Below are positions 27,947 to 38,217 of a stretch of 64,000 nt of DNA, piece by piece (the stretch's first letter is position 1; each line of letters begins with the position of its first letter). The translations under genes were made by a program, and so were the position numbers. The notes beneath the pieces are model-generated. The model did no database searches and was not told the DNA's origin. It saw nothing but the letters and a program-made list of their open reading frames with translations. The stretch is from Alphaproteobacteria bacterium. Lineage in GTDB: Bacteria; Pseudomonadota; Alphaproteobacteria; Caulobacterales; Maricaulaceae. The DNA lies in assembly GCA_024278855.1 (NCBI GenBank), contig JAJRSJ010000029.1, positions 1 to 64,000 on the forward strand, given 5' to 3'.

Positions 27947-29467
27947 TTATGCTACATCTACGAGGAAGGACATTTGCGGATTTTCGCCGCAATCTTTACG
28001 GTCATTATCCACCAAAGTCGTGGGATAATCGCCGGTGAAACAATGATCAGCAAATTGCGGGTATTCATCGTTTCGGGTTTCGGTGCCAAGGGCAGCATAT
28101 AAACCCTCAATGGACAAAAACCCGAGACTGTCCGCACCCAATAATTCTGTCATAGCAGCCAGATCATAATTGGCGGCCAATAATTTGTCGGTACTGGGCA
28201 TGTCGACACCGTAAAAATCCGGGTGGCGGATCGGCGGCGACGCGGAGCGAAAATGCACTTCCGCCGCCCCGGCAGCCCGGATCATGCGCACGATTTTCCG
28301 AGATGTCGTCCCGCGCACAATACTGTCGTCAACCAACAGGACTTTCTTGCCCTTGATCAAATTACGGTTTGCGGAATGTTTAAGCCGCACACCAATGTCG
28401 CGAATTGCTTGCGTCGGCTGGATGAATGTTCGCCCCACATAATGGTTTCGGATAATCCCGAGCTCGAACGGCAAGTTGGAGGCCTGGGCAAAACCGAGCG
28501 CAGCGGGCACGCCGCTATCTGGCACCGGAATGACCATATCTACATCTGCCGGGCATTCTGCGGCCAACCGCTCGCCCATGCGTTTGCGCACTTCGTAAAC
28601 ACTTGGGCCGCCGACAATGCTGTCAGGGCGGGCAAAATAGACAAATTCAAACACACAAGGCCGCGGCGGAATTTTCGGAAATGCCCGGATAAATTCCATT
28701 TTGGTTTCTTGGCCGTCCCTGGTAATCACGACAACCTCGCCCGGTTCAAGTTCGCGGACAAATTCCGCATCAATCATATCAAGAGCGCAGGTCTCGGACG
28801 CCAAAATATAGGCGCCGCCCTTCTTGCCGATTACCAATGGGCGAATACCTAGCCTATCTCTGGCACCAATCAGTTTCTTGTTGGTCAGGCCAACAAAGGC
28901 AAAGCCGCCATCAATTTGGCGCAGAGCATTAATAAACCGGTCAATAAATGTAGTGCGGCGTGAGCGCGATACCAAATGCAAGACAACTTCGGTATCACTG
29001 GTGCTTTGAAAAATCGCACCATCATGCACCAATTGCTCGCGCAGTAAAAATGCATTAGTCAAATGGCCATTATGGGCCAGAGCCAACCCGCCGCCGGGAA
29101 TATCGGCAAATAATGGTTGGGTATTGCGCAACAATGTCTCGCCTGCGGTGGAATAACGGTTGTGGCCGACCGCCGCATGACCGGGCAAACGAACCGATGG
29201 ATCGCTACCGGTAAAACTGTCTCCGACCAAGCCGAGATGACGCTCATTGTGGAATTTATCTCCGTCAAAACTGGCGATACCGCAGGCTTCCTGGCCCCGG
29301 TGTTGTAAGGCGTGCAAACCAAGAGCTGTCACCGCCGCCGCATCATCTACGCCGTAAATCCCAAACACCGCACATTCTTCACGGATTTTTGGGGATAAGT
29401 TCAAATCCTTGGGGCTGATTTGCGGGGACATTGACAGATCAATTACCGGGGGCATTAACGGTAACAT
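27947..29467 (-). CDS. purF: Amidophosphoribosyltransferase
   Basis: First committed enzyme of de novo purine synthesis. The N-terminal Ntn glutaminase has its nucleophile in KIREECAVFGIYG (Cys32 counting from the longest start), so a propeptide must be removed. The PRPP-binding loop is KVLLVDDSIVRGTT. Compared with the Bacillus-type enzyme, two of the four Fe-S ligand cysteines appear replaced (HPDFYGVDMP and FADHCFTGDYP), which fits the non-Fe-S PurF usual in alphaproteobacteria. It lies downstream of cvpA, the classical arrangement. Confidence 0.96.
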   Translation of the reverse strand: MLPLMPPVIDLSMSPQISPKDLNLSPKIREECAVFGIYGVDDAAAVTALGLHALQHRGQEACGIASFDGDKFHNERHLGLVGDSFTGSDPSVRLPGHAAVGHNRYSTAGETLLRNTQPLFADIPGGGLALAHNGHLTNAFLLREQLVHDGAIFQSTSDTEVVLHLVSRSRRTTFIDRFINALRQIDGGFAFVGLTNKKLIGARDRLGIRPLVIGKKGGAYILASETCALDMIDAEFVRELEPGEVVVITRDGQETKMEFIRAFPKIPPRPCVFEFVYFARPDSIVGGPSVYEVRKRMGERLAAECPADVDMVIPVPDSGVPAALGFAQASNLPFELGIIRNHYVGRTFIQPTQAIRDIGVRLKHSANRNLIKGKKVLLVDDSIVRGTTSRKIVRMIRAAGAAEVHFRSASPPIRHPDFYGVDMPSTDKLLAANYDLAAMTELLGADSLGFLSIEGLYAALGTETRNDEYPQFADHCFTGDYPTTLVDNDRKDCGENPQMSFLVDVA

Positions 29468-29491
29468 GGGCCTAACCTTTTTTCTTCCACA

Positions 29492-30043
29492 TTATGGTTC
29501 GTCTTGAGGCAAGTCTGGAAGTATATCTGATTCTCTACCCTCGGTCTTTATGTCTTCAACAATTTTCTTACCCTTGGCGAAAGGCAGAGATTCCAAAGTG
29601 TTCGAGACTTTCAATAATATTGGATAGGTTCTAGCTTGGGTCATCCATGAAGTTTGCTTGAACACCAATACAATAAGTGATGACAATACAATTCCGCGCA
29701 CCAAACCAAAACCCAAACCCAATACCCGGTCAAGGAACGGCGGCTCTCGCCCGCGAATAGATTTGGCCCAGCCGCGCATCAGTAAGCTGCACAGAATATA
29801 TAAAAATCCAAAAACGCTCAGGCCCAAAACCACATCCGCTAACATGGCAGGTTTGATGAAATTTTGAAACCCCAACTGGTAGCGGCCAAAAACAAACAAG
29901 GTGCCAACAACCGCAATGACAAGAGCAATAATGGAAATCAACTCCCGCGACAATCCGCGCATAAATGCCAATAGCCCGGAAAAGCCGAGAATTACCAATA
30001 CGACCAGATCAAAACCGCCAATCATTGTGTCTGCTACATCCAT
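29492..30043 (-). CDS. cvpA: CvpA family membrane protein
   Basis: About 183 residues with four hydrophobic segments (DLVVLVILGFSGLLAFMRG, LISIIALVIAVVGTLFVFG, VVLGLSVFGFLYILCSLL, LGFGLVRGIVLSSLIVLVF) and the CvpA motifs RGLSRELIS and RGREPPFLDRVLG. The start is uncertain among three in-frame Met codons; MDVADTMIGG (30043) is closest to the family start. The protein is linked to envelope homeostasis and, in enterobacteria, colicin V production. It is placed between radA and purF. Confidence 0.88.
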   Translation of the reverse strand: MDVADTMIGGFDLVVLVILGFSGLLAFMRGLSRELISIIALVIAVVGTLFVFGRYQLGFQNFIKPAMLADVVLGLSVFGFLYILCSLLMRGWAKSIRGREPPFLDRVLGLGFGLVRGIVLSSLIVLVFKQTSWMTQARTYPILLKVSNTLESLPFAKGKKIVEDIKTEGRESDILPDLPQDEP

Positions 30044-30115
30044 AACCCTGTCCCTAATTTCCATCTTCCAGTTTTGGCCCAAAATCAATATGGCGGCAAA
30101 AGGACAATAGAATCG

Positions 30116-31492
30116 TCAACCGCCAGACATAGCTTGTACACGGGTTATCAAGTCTGGCAAAGTGCTGATTGAAATAATAGGCAGTTGATGTGCTGGCATA
30201 TCTTTTTTGTTGGTTTTAGGCGGTGGGGCGAGTGCGCGTTTGAAACCAAGCTTGGCCGCCTCCTTAAGCCTTGCATCCGTGCGCGAAGCCTGACGCACAT
30301 CTCCAGACAAGCTGATTTCGCCGAACACAACACAATCGGCTGGCAAGGGTGTGTCAAACACCGATGACGCCAAAGCCGCCGCCACCGCCAAATCTGCCGC
30401 TGGTTCACCAATTTTAAGCCCGCCCGCTACGTTGAGATATACATCTTTACCGCCAAAACTGACCCCGCACCTTGCCTCTAATACCGCCAATACCATAGCG
30501 AGCCGCCCGCTATCCCATCCGACCACGGCGCGGCGCGGCGTGCCAAATGCGGCGGGCGCAACCAAGGCCTGAATTTCGGTTAGCACAGGGCGCGTACCTT
30601 CAAGCCCGGCGAAAACGGCCGCGCCGGATGCGGCCTCGCCGCGCCCGTCGAGAAATAGAGCGGACGGATTTTCTACCTCGCTCAAGCCTGCCGCGCCCAT
30701 TTCAAACACACCAATTTCGTCCGTCGGCCCAAAGCGGTTTTTATGAGCCCGCAAAATCCGAAATTGCCCGCCTCGATCGCCCTCGAAATATAACACCGCA
30801 TCGACCATATGTTCAACCACACGCGGGCCGGCGATTTGCCCGTCCTTGGTCACATGTCCGACCAATAACATACAGGCCCCGGTTTTTTTTGCATATCGGG
30901 TCAACTCTTGGGAACAAGCCCGTACCTGGGCCACCGTACCGGGCGCCGCACCAAGCTGGTCTGTCCACATGGTCTGGATCGAATCGATGATAACAACATC
31001 CGGTTTCTCTGCCGTCAACCCGTCGAGTATGGGGCCAAGAGCCGTCTCGGCTGCCAAGTTTACCGGCGCATCAATAAGTCCGAGCCGCCTTGCCCGGCGT
31101 TTGACTTGTGCGGGGGCTTCTTCACCTGAAATATAGGCGGTTTTAAGGCCGCCAAGCGCCATATGCCCAGCCATTTGCAACAACAAAGTCGATTTACCAA
31201 TGCCCGGATCCCCGCCGATTAGCAGGGCCGATCCCGGCACCAGACCGCCGCCCGTAACCCGGTTAAACTCTTCGATTCCAGTGCTAAGACGCGGCGGGTC
31301 TACCGCCTCTCCGGATAGTCCGACAAAATCAATGCCCCGGACCTTTTTGCGTCCGGTTTTGCGCGGTGCATGGCGCGACGGGACTTCCTCTACAAGCACA
31401 TTCCACTCCCCGCACGCATCACAACGTCCGGCCCACTTACCGTGAACACTGCCACAAGATTGGCACACAAATATACTGGCTGGCTTTCCCAT
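30116..31492 (-). CDS. radA: DNA repair protein RadA (Sms)
   Basis: Full-length (458 aa) RadA, a RecA-like helicase/branch-migration factor. It has the N-terminal C4 zinc finger CQSCGSVHGKWAGRCDACGEW, the Walker A GGDPGIGKSTLLLQ, the RadA-specific KNRFGPTDEIG motif and a C-terminal Lon-like domain (DVYLNVAGGLKIGEPAADLAVAAALASS). The start at 31492 is the first codon of the recognisable finger region. Confidence 0.97.
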   Translation of the reverse strand: MGKPASIFVCQSCGSVHGKWAGRCDACGEWNVLVEEVPSRHAPRKTGRKKVRGIDFVGLSGEAVDPPRLSTGIEEFNRVTGGGLVPGSALLIGGDPGIGKSTLLLQMAGHMALGGLKTAYISGEEAPAQVKRRARRLGLIDAPVNLAAETALGPILDGLTAEKPDVVIIDSIQTMWTDQLGAAPGTVAQVRACSQELTRYAKKTGACMLLVGHVTKDGQIAGPRVVEHMVDAVLYFEGDRGGQFRILRAHKNRFGPTDEIGVFEMGAAGLSEVENPSALFLDGRGEAASGAAVFAGLEGTRPVLTEIQALVAPAAFGTPRRAVVGWDSGRLAMVLAVLEARCGVSFGGKDVYLNVAGGLKIGEPAADLAVAAALASSVFDTPLPADCVVFGEISLSGDVRQASRTDARLKEAAKLGFKRALAPPPKTNKKDMPAHQLPIISISTLPDLITRVQAMSGG

Positions 31493-31759
31493 TTTAGGCT
31501 CCTCTACAACAAGAACATATTAAGAACAACAACACGCAAGTCAAGAGAATGTTTACCCAATGTTCTCCCTGAATTGGGGCGCAATAATGCATGGTTTATG
31601 TGTATTGTGACTTATTTGGCACAGTATGCACTTTTTTTCATAACGGGACTGACAAGGCTGTATGTCCGTGTTAATAAACGCATAACGTCTATTCAATTTT
31701 AACATAAATTAGTATGGATGACCGTAACAACAAACAAGCAAACCAAAAAGGGGACACCT

Positions 31760-34255
31760 ATGTTCAACAAGAAATACGGACTATTGGCTTCGACGGCATT
31801 GATCGCCAGCGTCGCATTTACAGGCGTAGCGCACGCACAAGTCGACGAAATTATCGTAACGGCGACGAAACGGACACAAACCTTGCAAGAAACGCCTGTA
31901 ACGGTATCCGTGACAACCGCCGATGTGTTGGACAAAGCGCAAATTCTTGACATTCAGGATTTACAGTCCGTCGTCCCGTCTTTGCGAGTTGGGCAATTAC
32001 AGTCTTCCTCCAACACCAATTTCCGTATTCGCGGCTTTGGTAATGGTGCCAACAATGCCGGTATTGAACCATCTGTTGGTGTGTTTATTGACGGTGTTTA
32101 CCGCTCACGCTCAGCCGCACAAATTGGCGATCTGCCAAAACTGGAACGCATTGAAGTTCTCTCCGGCCCGCAATCCACATTGTTTGGCAAAAACGCATCC
32201 GCTGGTGTTATCAGCATTGTCACAGCCAAACCGTCCTTTAGCCGCCAAGGTTATATTGAAGGCGGCGTAGGCCATTACAATCAACGTGTCGTGCGCGGCT
32301 ATATGACTGGCCCCATAAATGACAGCATCGCCGTAAGCATTGGCGCCAACATCAACAAACGCGACGGTTATGCGCGAAGCGCAGTCGCAAGTTTGGGAGC
32401 CAATAATGAACGCGACCGCTTCAGTGTACGCGGACAGATTTTGGTTGAACCGCGTGATGATATCTCAATTCGCTTGATCGTTGATCACAGTGAAATCGAT
32501 GAGCGCTGTTGCGGCGTTACCAATGTGACCAACGGGCCAACCGCTGGAGCTATTATGGCACTGGGCGGGCAATTGGCCAACCCCGCTAACCCCTTTGCCT
32601 ATATTAACTACCAAGACAGAGATTCTGATAATCGGGTAAACGACGACGGTATTTCCCTTCATGTTGACGTTGAGCTGGACAAATTTGACGTCACTTCGAT
32701 TACATCAATGCGGTCAAACAAATCTTTCTCGGAATATGATGCCGACTTTACGACTGCGCCGCTTCTTAATGTACCAACTGATGTAGACATCTCAACATTT
32801 ACCCAGGAAGTCCGCCTAACCTCCTCGGGCGATAATATGATTGACTGGATGCTTGGCGGGTTTTACTTCTCCGAAGATATTACCCAGATCAGCGGCTTGG
32901 ATGTGGGGCCGGCATTTAGACCTTATATCGATATATTGTCCGGCGGCGGCTTAAACGGTGTTGAAGCTTTATTTGGCCAAGCACCGGGTACATTTTTCAA
33001 CGCAGCCAACGATTCCGTTGAAACCTTCACCCAGTACAATGAAGCCGTATCTATCTTTGCCACCGTTGATTTTAACGCGACAGAAAAACTGAAGCTTACA
33101 GGCGGCGTAAATTTCACCAAAGACACAAAAGCCGTCACAGGCAGTACGGTCAATAATGAGGTGTTCTCTGCCATCGACCTCAACAATGATTTGACGGTTT
33201 TTGGCGTTACCTTACCAACCGTCTTGTTTGGACAAGCCTTTACGGCCAATACCGGCTTGCCAGCTACGCCGGCCAATATCGCATTTATTGAAGGTGTTGC
33301 GCCTGGCACATCTGCAGCCATTAATGCGGGCGTCGCCCAAGGCATTGCCGGTCTGCAAGGCCTGCAATTCGTGCCGCAATTCTTAGGCTTTGGGAACGCC
33401 GTAGAAAGTGGACGCTCCAGCGACACGCAAGCAACATGGACGGCGCGTCTTGCCTACAGAGTCAATGACAGTTTCAATGTCTATGCCAGTGCAGCTACCG
33501 GGTTTAAATCCACATCATGGAATTTATCACGGGATTCACGGCCATTTGCCCGTGATGCAGCCGCCTTGGGGGCAGCCGGATTACTCCAGCCTAACCAGAC
33601 CTTTGGTACGCGCCTCGCCGGCCCGGAAGATGCCATGGTCTTTGAAGCGGGTATCAAAGCTAGGTTTGACAAAGGTGCCTTTAATCTGGCCGTATTTGAT
33701 CAAACCATTGAAGGTTTCCAGTCCAACACATTTATCGGCACTGGTTTCGTTTTGGCCAATGCAGGTCAGCAAGGCACATTTGGTGTAGAATTCGATGCCT
33801 CTTATTATCCGGTTGAAGCCTTGAAGCTAACATTTGCGGGTATTTATCTGGACGCAAAATACGATAGCTTTGTCAATGCGCCGGGGCCAAATGGCACCAT
33901 TGTTGACCGCTCCGGTCAAACTGTTGCAGGCGTGCCGGAATTTGGCTTCTCCACATCCGCAACCTATAGCCACGACTTTGGCGGCGGCACAACGGGTTAT
34001 ATCCGTGGTGATTATCAGTATGAAAGCGAAGTTGATATTGTTGAAATCCTCGGCGTCAAAGCCAATACCAGTATTGTCAACGGCTCGTTTGGCATTAAAT
34101 TTGATGGTGGCTATGGTGTACAGATTTGGGGCCGCAATCTCTTTGGACAAGAAAGCTTTATCAGCGCATTCCCAGGTGTTGTACAAGCTGGTACAATCAA
34201 TGCCTATCCAACCGCGCCAAGGACTTATGGCGTCTTGATACGTAAAGAGTTTTAA
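31760..34255 (+). CDS. TonB-dependent outer-membrane receptor
   Basis: An 831-residue TonB-dependent receptor: signal MFNKKYGLLASTALIASVAFTG with cleavage after AHA, a TonB-box-like DEIIVTATKR, a plug domain (SVVPSLRVGQLQSSSNTNFRIRGFG, LERIEVLSGPQSTLFGKNASAGVISIVT) and a beta-barrel ending in RTYGVLIRKEF with terminal Phe. ATG 31760 follows AAAGGGGAC and gives a proper signal; the 14 codons upstream do not. It is monocistronic, followed by a terminator. Its ligand cannot be predicted; this type is abundant in Caulobacterales/sphingomonad-like bacteria. Confidence 0.93.
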   Translation: MFNKKYGLLASTALIASVAFTGVAHAQVDEIIVTATKRTQTLQETPVTVSVTTADVLDKAQILDIQDLQSVVPSLRVGQLQSSSNTNFRIRGFGNGANNAGIEPSVGVFIDGVYRSRSAAQIGDLPKLERIEVLSGPQSTLFGKNASAGVISIVTAKPSFSRQGYIEGGVGHYNQRVVRGYMTGPINDSIAVSIGANINKRDGYARSAVASLGANNERDRFSVRGQILVEPRDDISIRLIVDHSEIDERCCGVTNVTNGPTAGAIMALGGQLANPANPFAYINYQDRDSDNRVNDDGISLHVDVELDKFDVTSITSMRSNKSFSEYDADFTTAPLLNVPTDVDISTFTQEVRLTSSGDNMIDWMLGGFYFSEDITQISGLDVGPAFRPYIDILSGGGLNGVEALFGQAPGTFFNAANDSVETFTQYNEAVSIFATVDFNATEKLKLTGGVNFTKDTKAVTGSTVNNEVFSAIDLNNDLTVFGVTLPTVLFGQAFTANTGLPATPANIAFIEGVAPGTSAAINAGVAQGIAGLQGLQFVPQFLGFGNAVESGRSSDTQATWTARLAYRVNDSFNVYASAATGFKSTSWNLSRDSRPFARDAAALGAAGLLQPNQTFGTRLAGPEDAMVFEAGIKARFDKGAFNLAVFDQTIEGFQSNTFIGTGFVLANAGQQGTFGVEFDASYYPVEALKLTFAGIYLDAKYDSFVNAPGPNGTIVDRSGQTVAGVPEFGFSTSATYSHDFGGGTTGYIRGDYQYESEVDIVEILGVKANTSIVNGSFGIKFDGGYGVQIWGRNLFGQESFISAFPGVVQAGTINAYPTAPRTYGVLIRKEF

Positions 34256-34281
34256 AAAAAACTCTCACATTGAAAACAAAG

Positions 34282-34307
34282 AAAAGGCGGCTCACGGGCC
34301 GCCTTTT
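34282..34307 (+). terminator. Intrinsic terminator after the TonB-dependent receptor
   Basis: Arms AAAAGGCGGC (34282-34291) and GCCGCCTTTT (34298-34307) around a 6-nt loop, followed by further T residues. It lies 27 nt after the receptor stop codon. Confidence 0.88.
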
Positions 34308-34428
34308 TTGTGTCTGCTGTTCAAGATATTTGCCAGTATAGTGTTTCCTCGACAGCTCATGGAGAGACAGACTGTGAATACAAAAATACGAATATTGTTA
34401 ACAGGGAGAATGGTTCGAAACATCCTAA

Positions 34429-35829
34429 TCAAACATAAGGGTTTTCACCTGAGCGCAAATGAATACGGATCGGAATGCCCGGCAAATCAAAATCCGTGCG
34501 CAATGTGTTGACCAGATAACGTTTATAGCTTTCCGGCACGGCGTCGGCGCGGGATGATTTTATCACAAATGTTGGCGGGCGGGTTTTGGTCTGGGTAATA
34601 TATTTAAGCTTGACCGGACGCCCCCTGTCGGCGGGCGGGGGATGGCGGCTTGTGGTTTGTCGTAACCATTCGTTTAAATCAGGTGTCTTGATACGGGCCG
34701 ACCAGTCTATCTGTATGCGCTCAATGGCCGGGAACAAGCGGTCTACTCCCTTGCCGGTCAGGCCTGATAAGAATATCAAAGGCACGCCGCGCAGTTGCGG
34801 CAGGAGCCGACCGACTTTTTCGTGCAAGTTCTTCATCATTTCTGACTTGTTATCTACCAAGTCCCACATGGTCGCCGCGATCACCAACGCCCGGCCTTCG
34901 CGGGCGCACAGATCGGCGATTTGCATATCTTGTTTATCGAAGGCGACGCGGGCATCCATGAGCAGGACAACCACTTGCGCGAATTTAATGGCACGAATAG
35001 TGTCCGCCGTGGACATTTTCTCCAATTTGTCATGCACTTTGGCTTTCTTGCGCAGGCCTGCCGTATCGTGAAATTGCACCCGGCGCCCGTGCCAGTCCCA
35101 CTCCACCGTAATACTGTCGCGGGTGACGCCGGCCTCAGGGCCAGTGAGCAAACGGTCGCTGCCAATCAATGTATTAATCAAGGTGGATTTCCCGGAATTG
35201 GGCCGCCCGACAATGGCAATCCTTACCGGGGCTTCGGATGTATCTATGGCCTGATCGGCGGCGGGCGTGACCCCTTGCAGGGCTTCAGCCACCGCCTCGT
35301 TAAGCTCGATCATGCCGACATTATGCTCGGCCGCCACTTCAATGGGTTCGCCCATACCCAAACCATACCCCTCACCAACCCCCGGAACCGAGGCGCGGCT
35401 TTCGCATTTATTGGCCACCAAAACGGTCGGTTTTCCGGTCTTGCGGATAAATTCGGCGAATATTTCATCAAGTCCCGTCACCCCGGCCCGGGCATCATAA
35501 ACGAACAACACCACATCCGCTGCTTTTACCGCCTCTTCGGTCTGGGCCCGCATCCGGGCTTCGAGCCGCTCCCCGACCGCATCTTCAAACCCGGCCGTAT
35601 CAATAATGGTCACGGCTTGATAGCCAAGTACTGCACTCGTTTCGCGGCGGTCGCGGGTCACACCCGGTGTATCGTCCACAATGGCCAGTTTCTTCCCCGC
35701 AATGCGGTTAAACAGAGTCGATTTTCCAACATTGGGCCGCCCGACCACGGCAATGCGCGGGGTAAAGGTTATTTCCGTATCGGTTTCCATATCTGGAAAA
35801 TCATCAGCTTCATCTGTTGGTGGGCACAT
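34429..35829 (-). CDS. der: Ribosome biogenesis GTPase Der (EngA)
   Basis: 466-residue tandem-GTPase ribosome assembly factor. It has two G domains with P-loops GRPNVGKSTLFN and GRPNSGKSTLIN, the DxxG motifs DTAG (twice), NKC and a C-terminal KH-like domain ending in IPIRIHLRSGENPYV. The start may be MCPPTDEADD (35829) or METDTEITF thirteen codons later. It is downstream of bamB and a YfgM-like gene, the classical order. Confidence 0.97.
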   Translation of the reverse strand: MCPPTDEADDFPDMETDTEITFTPRIAVVGRPNVGKSTLFNRIAGKKLAIVDDTPGVTRDRRETSAVLGYQAVTIIDTAGFEDAVGERLEARMRAQTEEAVKAADVVLFVYDARAGVTGLDEIFAEFIRKTGKPTVLVANKCESRASVPGVGEGYGLGMGEPIEVAAEHNVGMIELNEAVAEALQGVTPAADQAIDTSEAPVRIAIVGRPNSGKSTLINTLIGSDRLLTGPEAGVTRDSITVEWDWHGRRVQFHDTAGLRKKAKVHDKLEKMSTADTIRAIKFAQVVVLLMDARVAFDKQDMQIADLCAREGRALVIAATMWDLVDNKSEMMKNLHEKVGRLLPQLRGVPLIFLSGLTGKGVDRLFPAIERIQIDWSARIKTPDLNEWLRQTTSRHPPPADRGRPVKLKYITQTKTRPPTFVIKSSRADAVPESYKRYLVNTLRTDFDLPGIPIRIHLRSGENPYV

Positions 35830-35838
35830 AACATCACT

Positions 35839-37290
35839 CTATCTAAGCGCCACTAATTTGGCATCATCCGTGATGTAATACACCGTATTGTTGGCAATGA
35901 TTGGGGCCACATATACATCTCCGCCGAGCTTGAACGTGCGGATAATGTCGCCCGTGTAAGGGTTGACTAGGGCGGCTTGTCCGCGTGAACTCATCATCAA
36001 CAAACGGTCCCCGGCCATAATCGGCCCAGACCAAGAAATACGTTTTTTACGTTTCTTGACGTTTTTGAAAGTCTGCAGTTGGGTGATCCAAATGACCGTA
36101 CCGTCAGCCTTGGACATTGCCACCACTTCGCCTTCAGTTGTCACCGTATAAACAAAGTCGCCCGCCACCATAGGATAGCCGAGCGATCCAGCCGGTTGGC
36201 TCCACACTTGTTGACCCGTGCGTAAATCAAATGCGCTGAACGTGCCGCTCTGGGTTGTGACCAAAACATAGCCGTCCGCAACCACCGGCCCTGATGCAAT
36301 ATCGTTTAATGTAGCCAAAGGCGTCAAATTTCCCGTCGCACTGAGCGCTTCTTGCCAAAGCACGCCGCCGTTTTGTGCTTTAAGGGCAACAATTTCACCA
36401 GACGCAAACGGTGCCAACACCACATCATCAACTACCGCAGGGCTAGGCGAGGTCAACATCCGCGCCGTTTCGATAATCGCCTGATATGTCCACAATACAT
36501 TGCCGTTAGCCGTATCAAAGGCAAATAACTCGTTATCGTCGGACACGGCAAACAAACGTCCGCCCGCGACCGTCGGTGCGCTGTGCATGGGTGTGCGGGT
36601 ACGCACACGCCAAATTTCGCTGCCGTTTATAGCATCAAGTGCAACAACTACACCATAGCCAGATGTGACATAGACCCGGCCATCCACATAAGCGACACCG
36701 CCGCCAACCGCTTCTTTGTCTTTGCCGCCCCGGTCGCTAAATGATAAAGGGTCTTTGAACCGTTCAAGGACACTGGTGCCGCCTTGCCTGGTTCTGCCCT
36801 TGCTAGTCACTGTGATTTTATAATTCCATAATTTGCTTCCGGTTTCAGCGTCCAAAGCAATAACACGGTTGGCCGCGTCCATGGTATATACGCGCCCTTC
36901 AGCCATTATTGGTGATGCGACAATTCTGCCTTTGCGAAATGAGCCTTTACCGATTTTTCGCTGCCAGAGCCGCGACAGATTTCCCGGTGCATTGGTTCGT
37001 GGAACCGCATGGGACGGATAGCCGCCCGATTGTGGCCAATCCGGGTTCGTATAGAGGGGCGGCAAGACGATTTCTGAAGGCAACATGGTTCCGGCAATTT
37101 CCAGCTTTGCGTCCAAGGACAAGATGGAGATACGCTCAGGATCCGTAGTGATATCGGCTTGATCATTATTGCCGCCAAACGGGTTGATAGCATCGGTTAC
37201 TCTTGTCACGGTTGCGCACGCACTTAGCAGCACAGCACTGGCGATCAACACGCAAAAGCCCCGTAATTTTTGGTTCAAAACGATCATCAT
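35839..37290 (-). CDS. bamB: Outer-membrane assembly lipoprotein BamB
   Basis: 483-residue lipoprotein (LIASAVLLSACATVTR, lipobox LSAC) with a PQQ-type eight-bladed beta-propeller: repeated blades such as NRVIALDAETGSKLWNY, GVVVALDAINGSEIWRV, NELFAFDTANGNVLWTY and GTFSAFDLRTGQQVWSQ. BamB is a part of the BAM complex that inserts beta-barrel proteins. The ATG overlaps the stop of the YfgM-like gene (TAATG). In this receptor-rich organism BAM capacity is presumably important. Confidence 0.95.
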   Translation of the reverse strand: MMIVLNQKLRGFCVLIASAVLLSACATVTRVTDAINPFGGNNDQADITTDPERISILSLDAKLEIAGTMLPSEIVLPPLYTNPDWPQSGGYPSHAVPRTNAPGNLSRLWQRKIGKGSFRKGRIVASPIMAEGRVYTMDAANRVIALDAETGSKLWNYKITVTSKGRTRQGGTSVLERFKDPLSFSDRGGKDKEAVGGGVAYVDGRVYVTSGYGVVVALDAINGSEIWRVRTRTPMHSAPTVAGGRLFAVSDDNELFAFDTANGNVLWTYQAIIETARMLTSPSPAVVDDVVLAPFASGEIVALKAQNGGVLWQEALSATGNLTPLATLNDIASGPVVADGYVLVTTQSGTFSAFDLRTGQQVWSQPAGSLGYPMVAGDFVYTVTTEGEVVAMSKADGTVIWITQLQTFKNVKKRKKRISWSGPIMAGDRLLMMSSRGQAALVNPYTGDIIRTFKLGGDVYVAPIIANNTVYYITDDAKLVALR

Positions 37291-38081
37291 TATTCCTGTG
37301 TATCCTGTGGCGCTTCCGGCTTGGGCTTTGGCCCAGATTTCCGCATGGGTTCTGGCCCAGATTTCTGTATGGATTCTGGCTCAGATTCCGGTATGGGCGT
37401 AACTTCTTGCTCGGGCATTGGCGGTGGTGACAAAGCCCGCTGCGCATTGATCAAGGCCAGTCCTTGCGCGGCCCGTGATTGAATACCGCTAGCAACCCCT
37501 GGCGCATTTGATAAATATGTAAAGCCGGTGCGGGCCGCCTCTATATCCCCTGATCGATAGGCGGCTTGGGCCAAAAGCTCTTTTGCCAGATTTTGGTAGG
37601 GGGAGCCGTCCACGGCCAAAACACCAAGACGGGCCTGCACATCACCATAACGACCCAAATCCAACAATATATAGGCGGCTTTCAAGCCGGCCAAATCCTT
37701 GTGCAGGGGTTTTTCAAATTTTGCGGCCGCTTCGTCAAACAAAGCCACCGCAGCGTTCATATCGCCGAGCTGTACCTTAAGACCGGCAGCCCGTACCAGT
37801 GACAAGCCCGCATAACCGTCCGGGGCCAGTTCAGCCAAATCCGTAAATTTGGCAATCGCAGTCTGAATATCGCCGGACTTTTCAATGTCCCCGGCGCTCT
37901 CATAGGCCGCCGAGGCCGCCTTAGCGGTTTGCGATGTCGTGTATTTATTGTATTCGTAATACCCCGTTGTCGCCACGACAACGATGATCAGACCGACGAT
38001 ATACGGCCCGAATTTACGCAAAAGCTGGTTATACTTGTCCTTGCGTAATTCTTCTTCAACTTCGTTGATAAAATCGACCAA
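37290..38081 (-). CDS. YfgM-like TPR protein, single membrane anchor, upstream of bamB
   Basis: 263 residues: a short cytoplasmic part (MVDFINEVEEELRKDKYNQL), one membrane helix (YIVGLIIVVVATTGYYEY), then a TPR-like periplasmic domain (GDIQTAIAKFTDLAELAPDGYAGLSLVRAA; GDMNAAVALFDEAAAKFEK). This is the YfgM (TPR_21/DUF2133-like) pattern of a Sec-translocon-associated chaperone. The C-terminus ends in an 8-residue Pro/Lys/Glu repeat (EPESIQKS, GPEPMRKS, GPKPKPEA) encoded by imperfect 24-bp repeats at about 37320-37395. Confidence 0.85.
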   Translation of the reverse strand: MVDFINEVEEELRKDKYNQLLRKFGPYIVGLIIVVVATTGYYEYNKYTTSQTAKAASAAYESAGDIEKSGDIQTAIAKFTDLAELAPDGYAGLSLVRAAGLKVQLGDMNAAVALFDEAAAKFEKPLHKDLAGLKAAYILLDLGRYGDVQARLGVLAVDGSPYQNLAKELLAQAAYRSGDIEAARTGFTYLSNAPGVASGIQSRAAQGLALINAQRALSPPPMPEQEVTPIPESEPESIQKSGPEPMRKSGPKPKPEAPQDTQE

Positions 38082-38217
38082 TTTTGGCCCCTGTTCTAAA
38101 GCAATATGTCTATTTCAAATTTACGCATGAACCTATAGGCAAGCGCGCCCGTGTGCAATACATCAGCACATGAAGCCTTGTCCATGTTTTTCTGGCAATG
38201 TTTTTCGGGGCAATGTT

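Noticed and set aside
27215-28102. 295-codon plus-strand frame opposite the SDR gene and purF 3' end
   Set aside because: Both genes beneath it are clear, and the translation shows no recognisable motif.
34921-35856. 311-codon open frame on the plus strand opposite der
   Set aside because: It is antisense to a fully conserved GTPase and its translation has no domain or signal; it reflects codon bias of the real gene.
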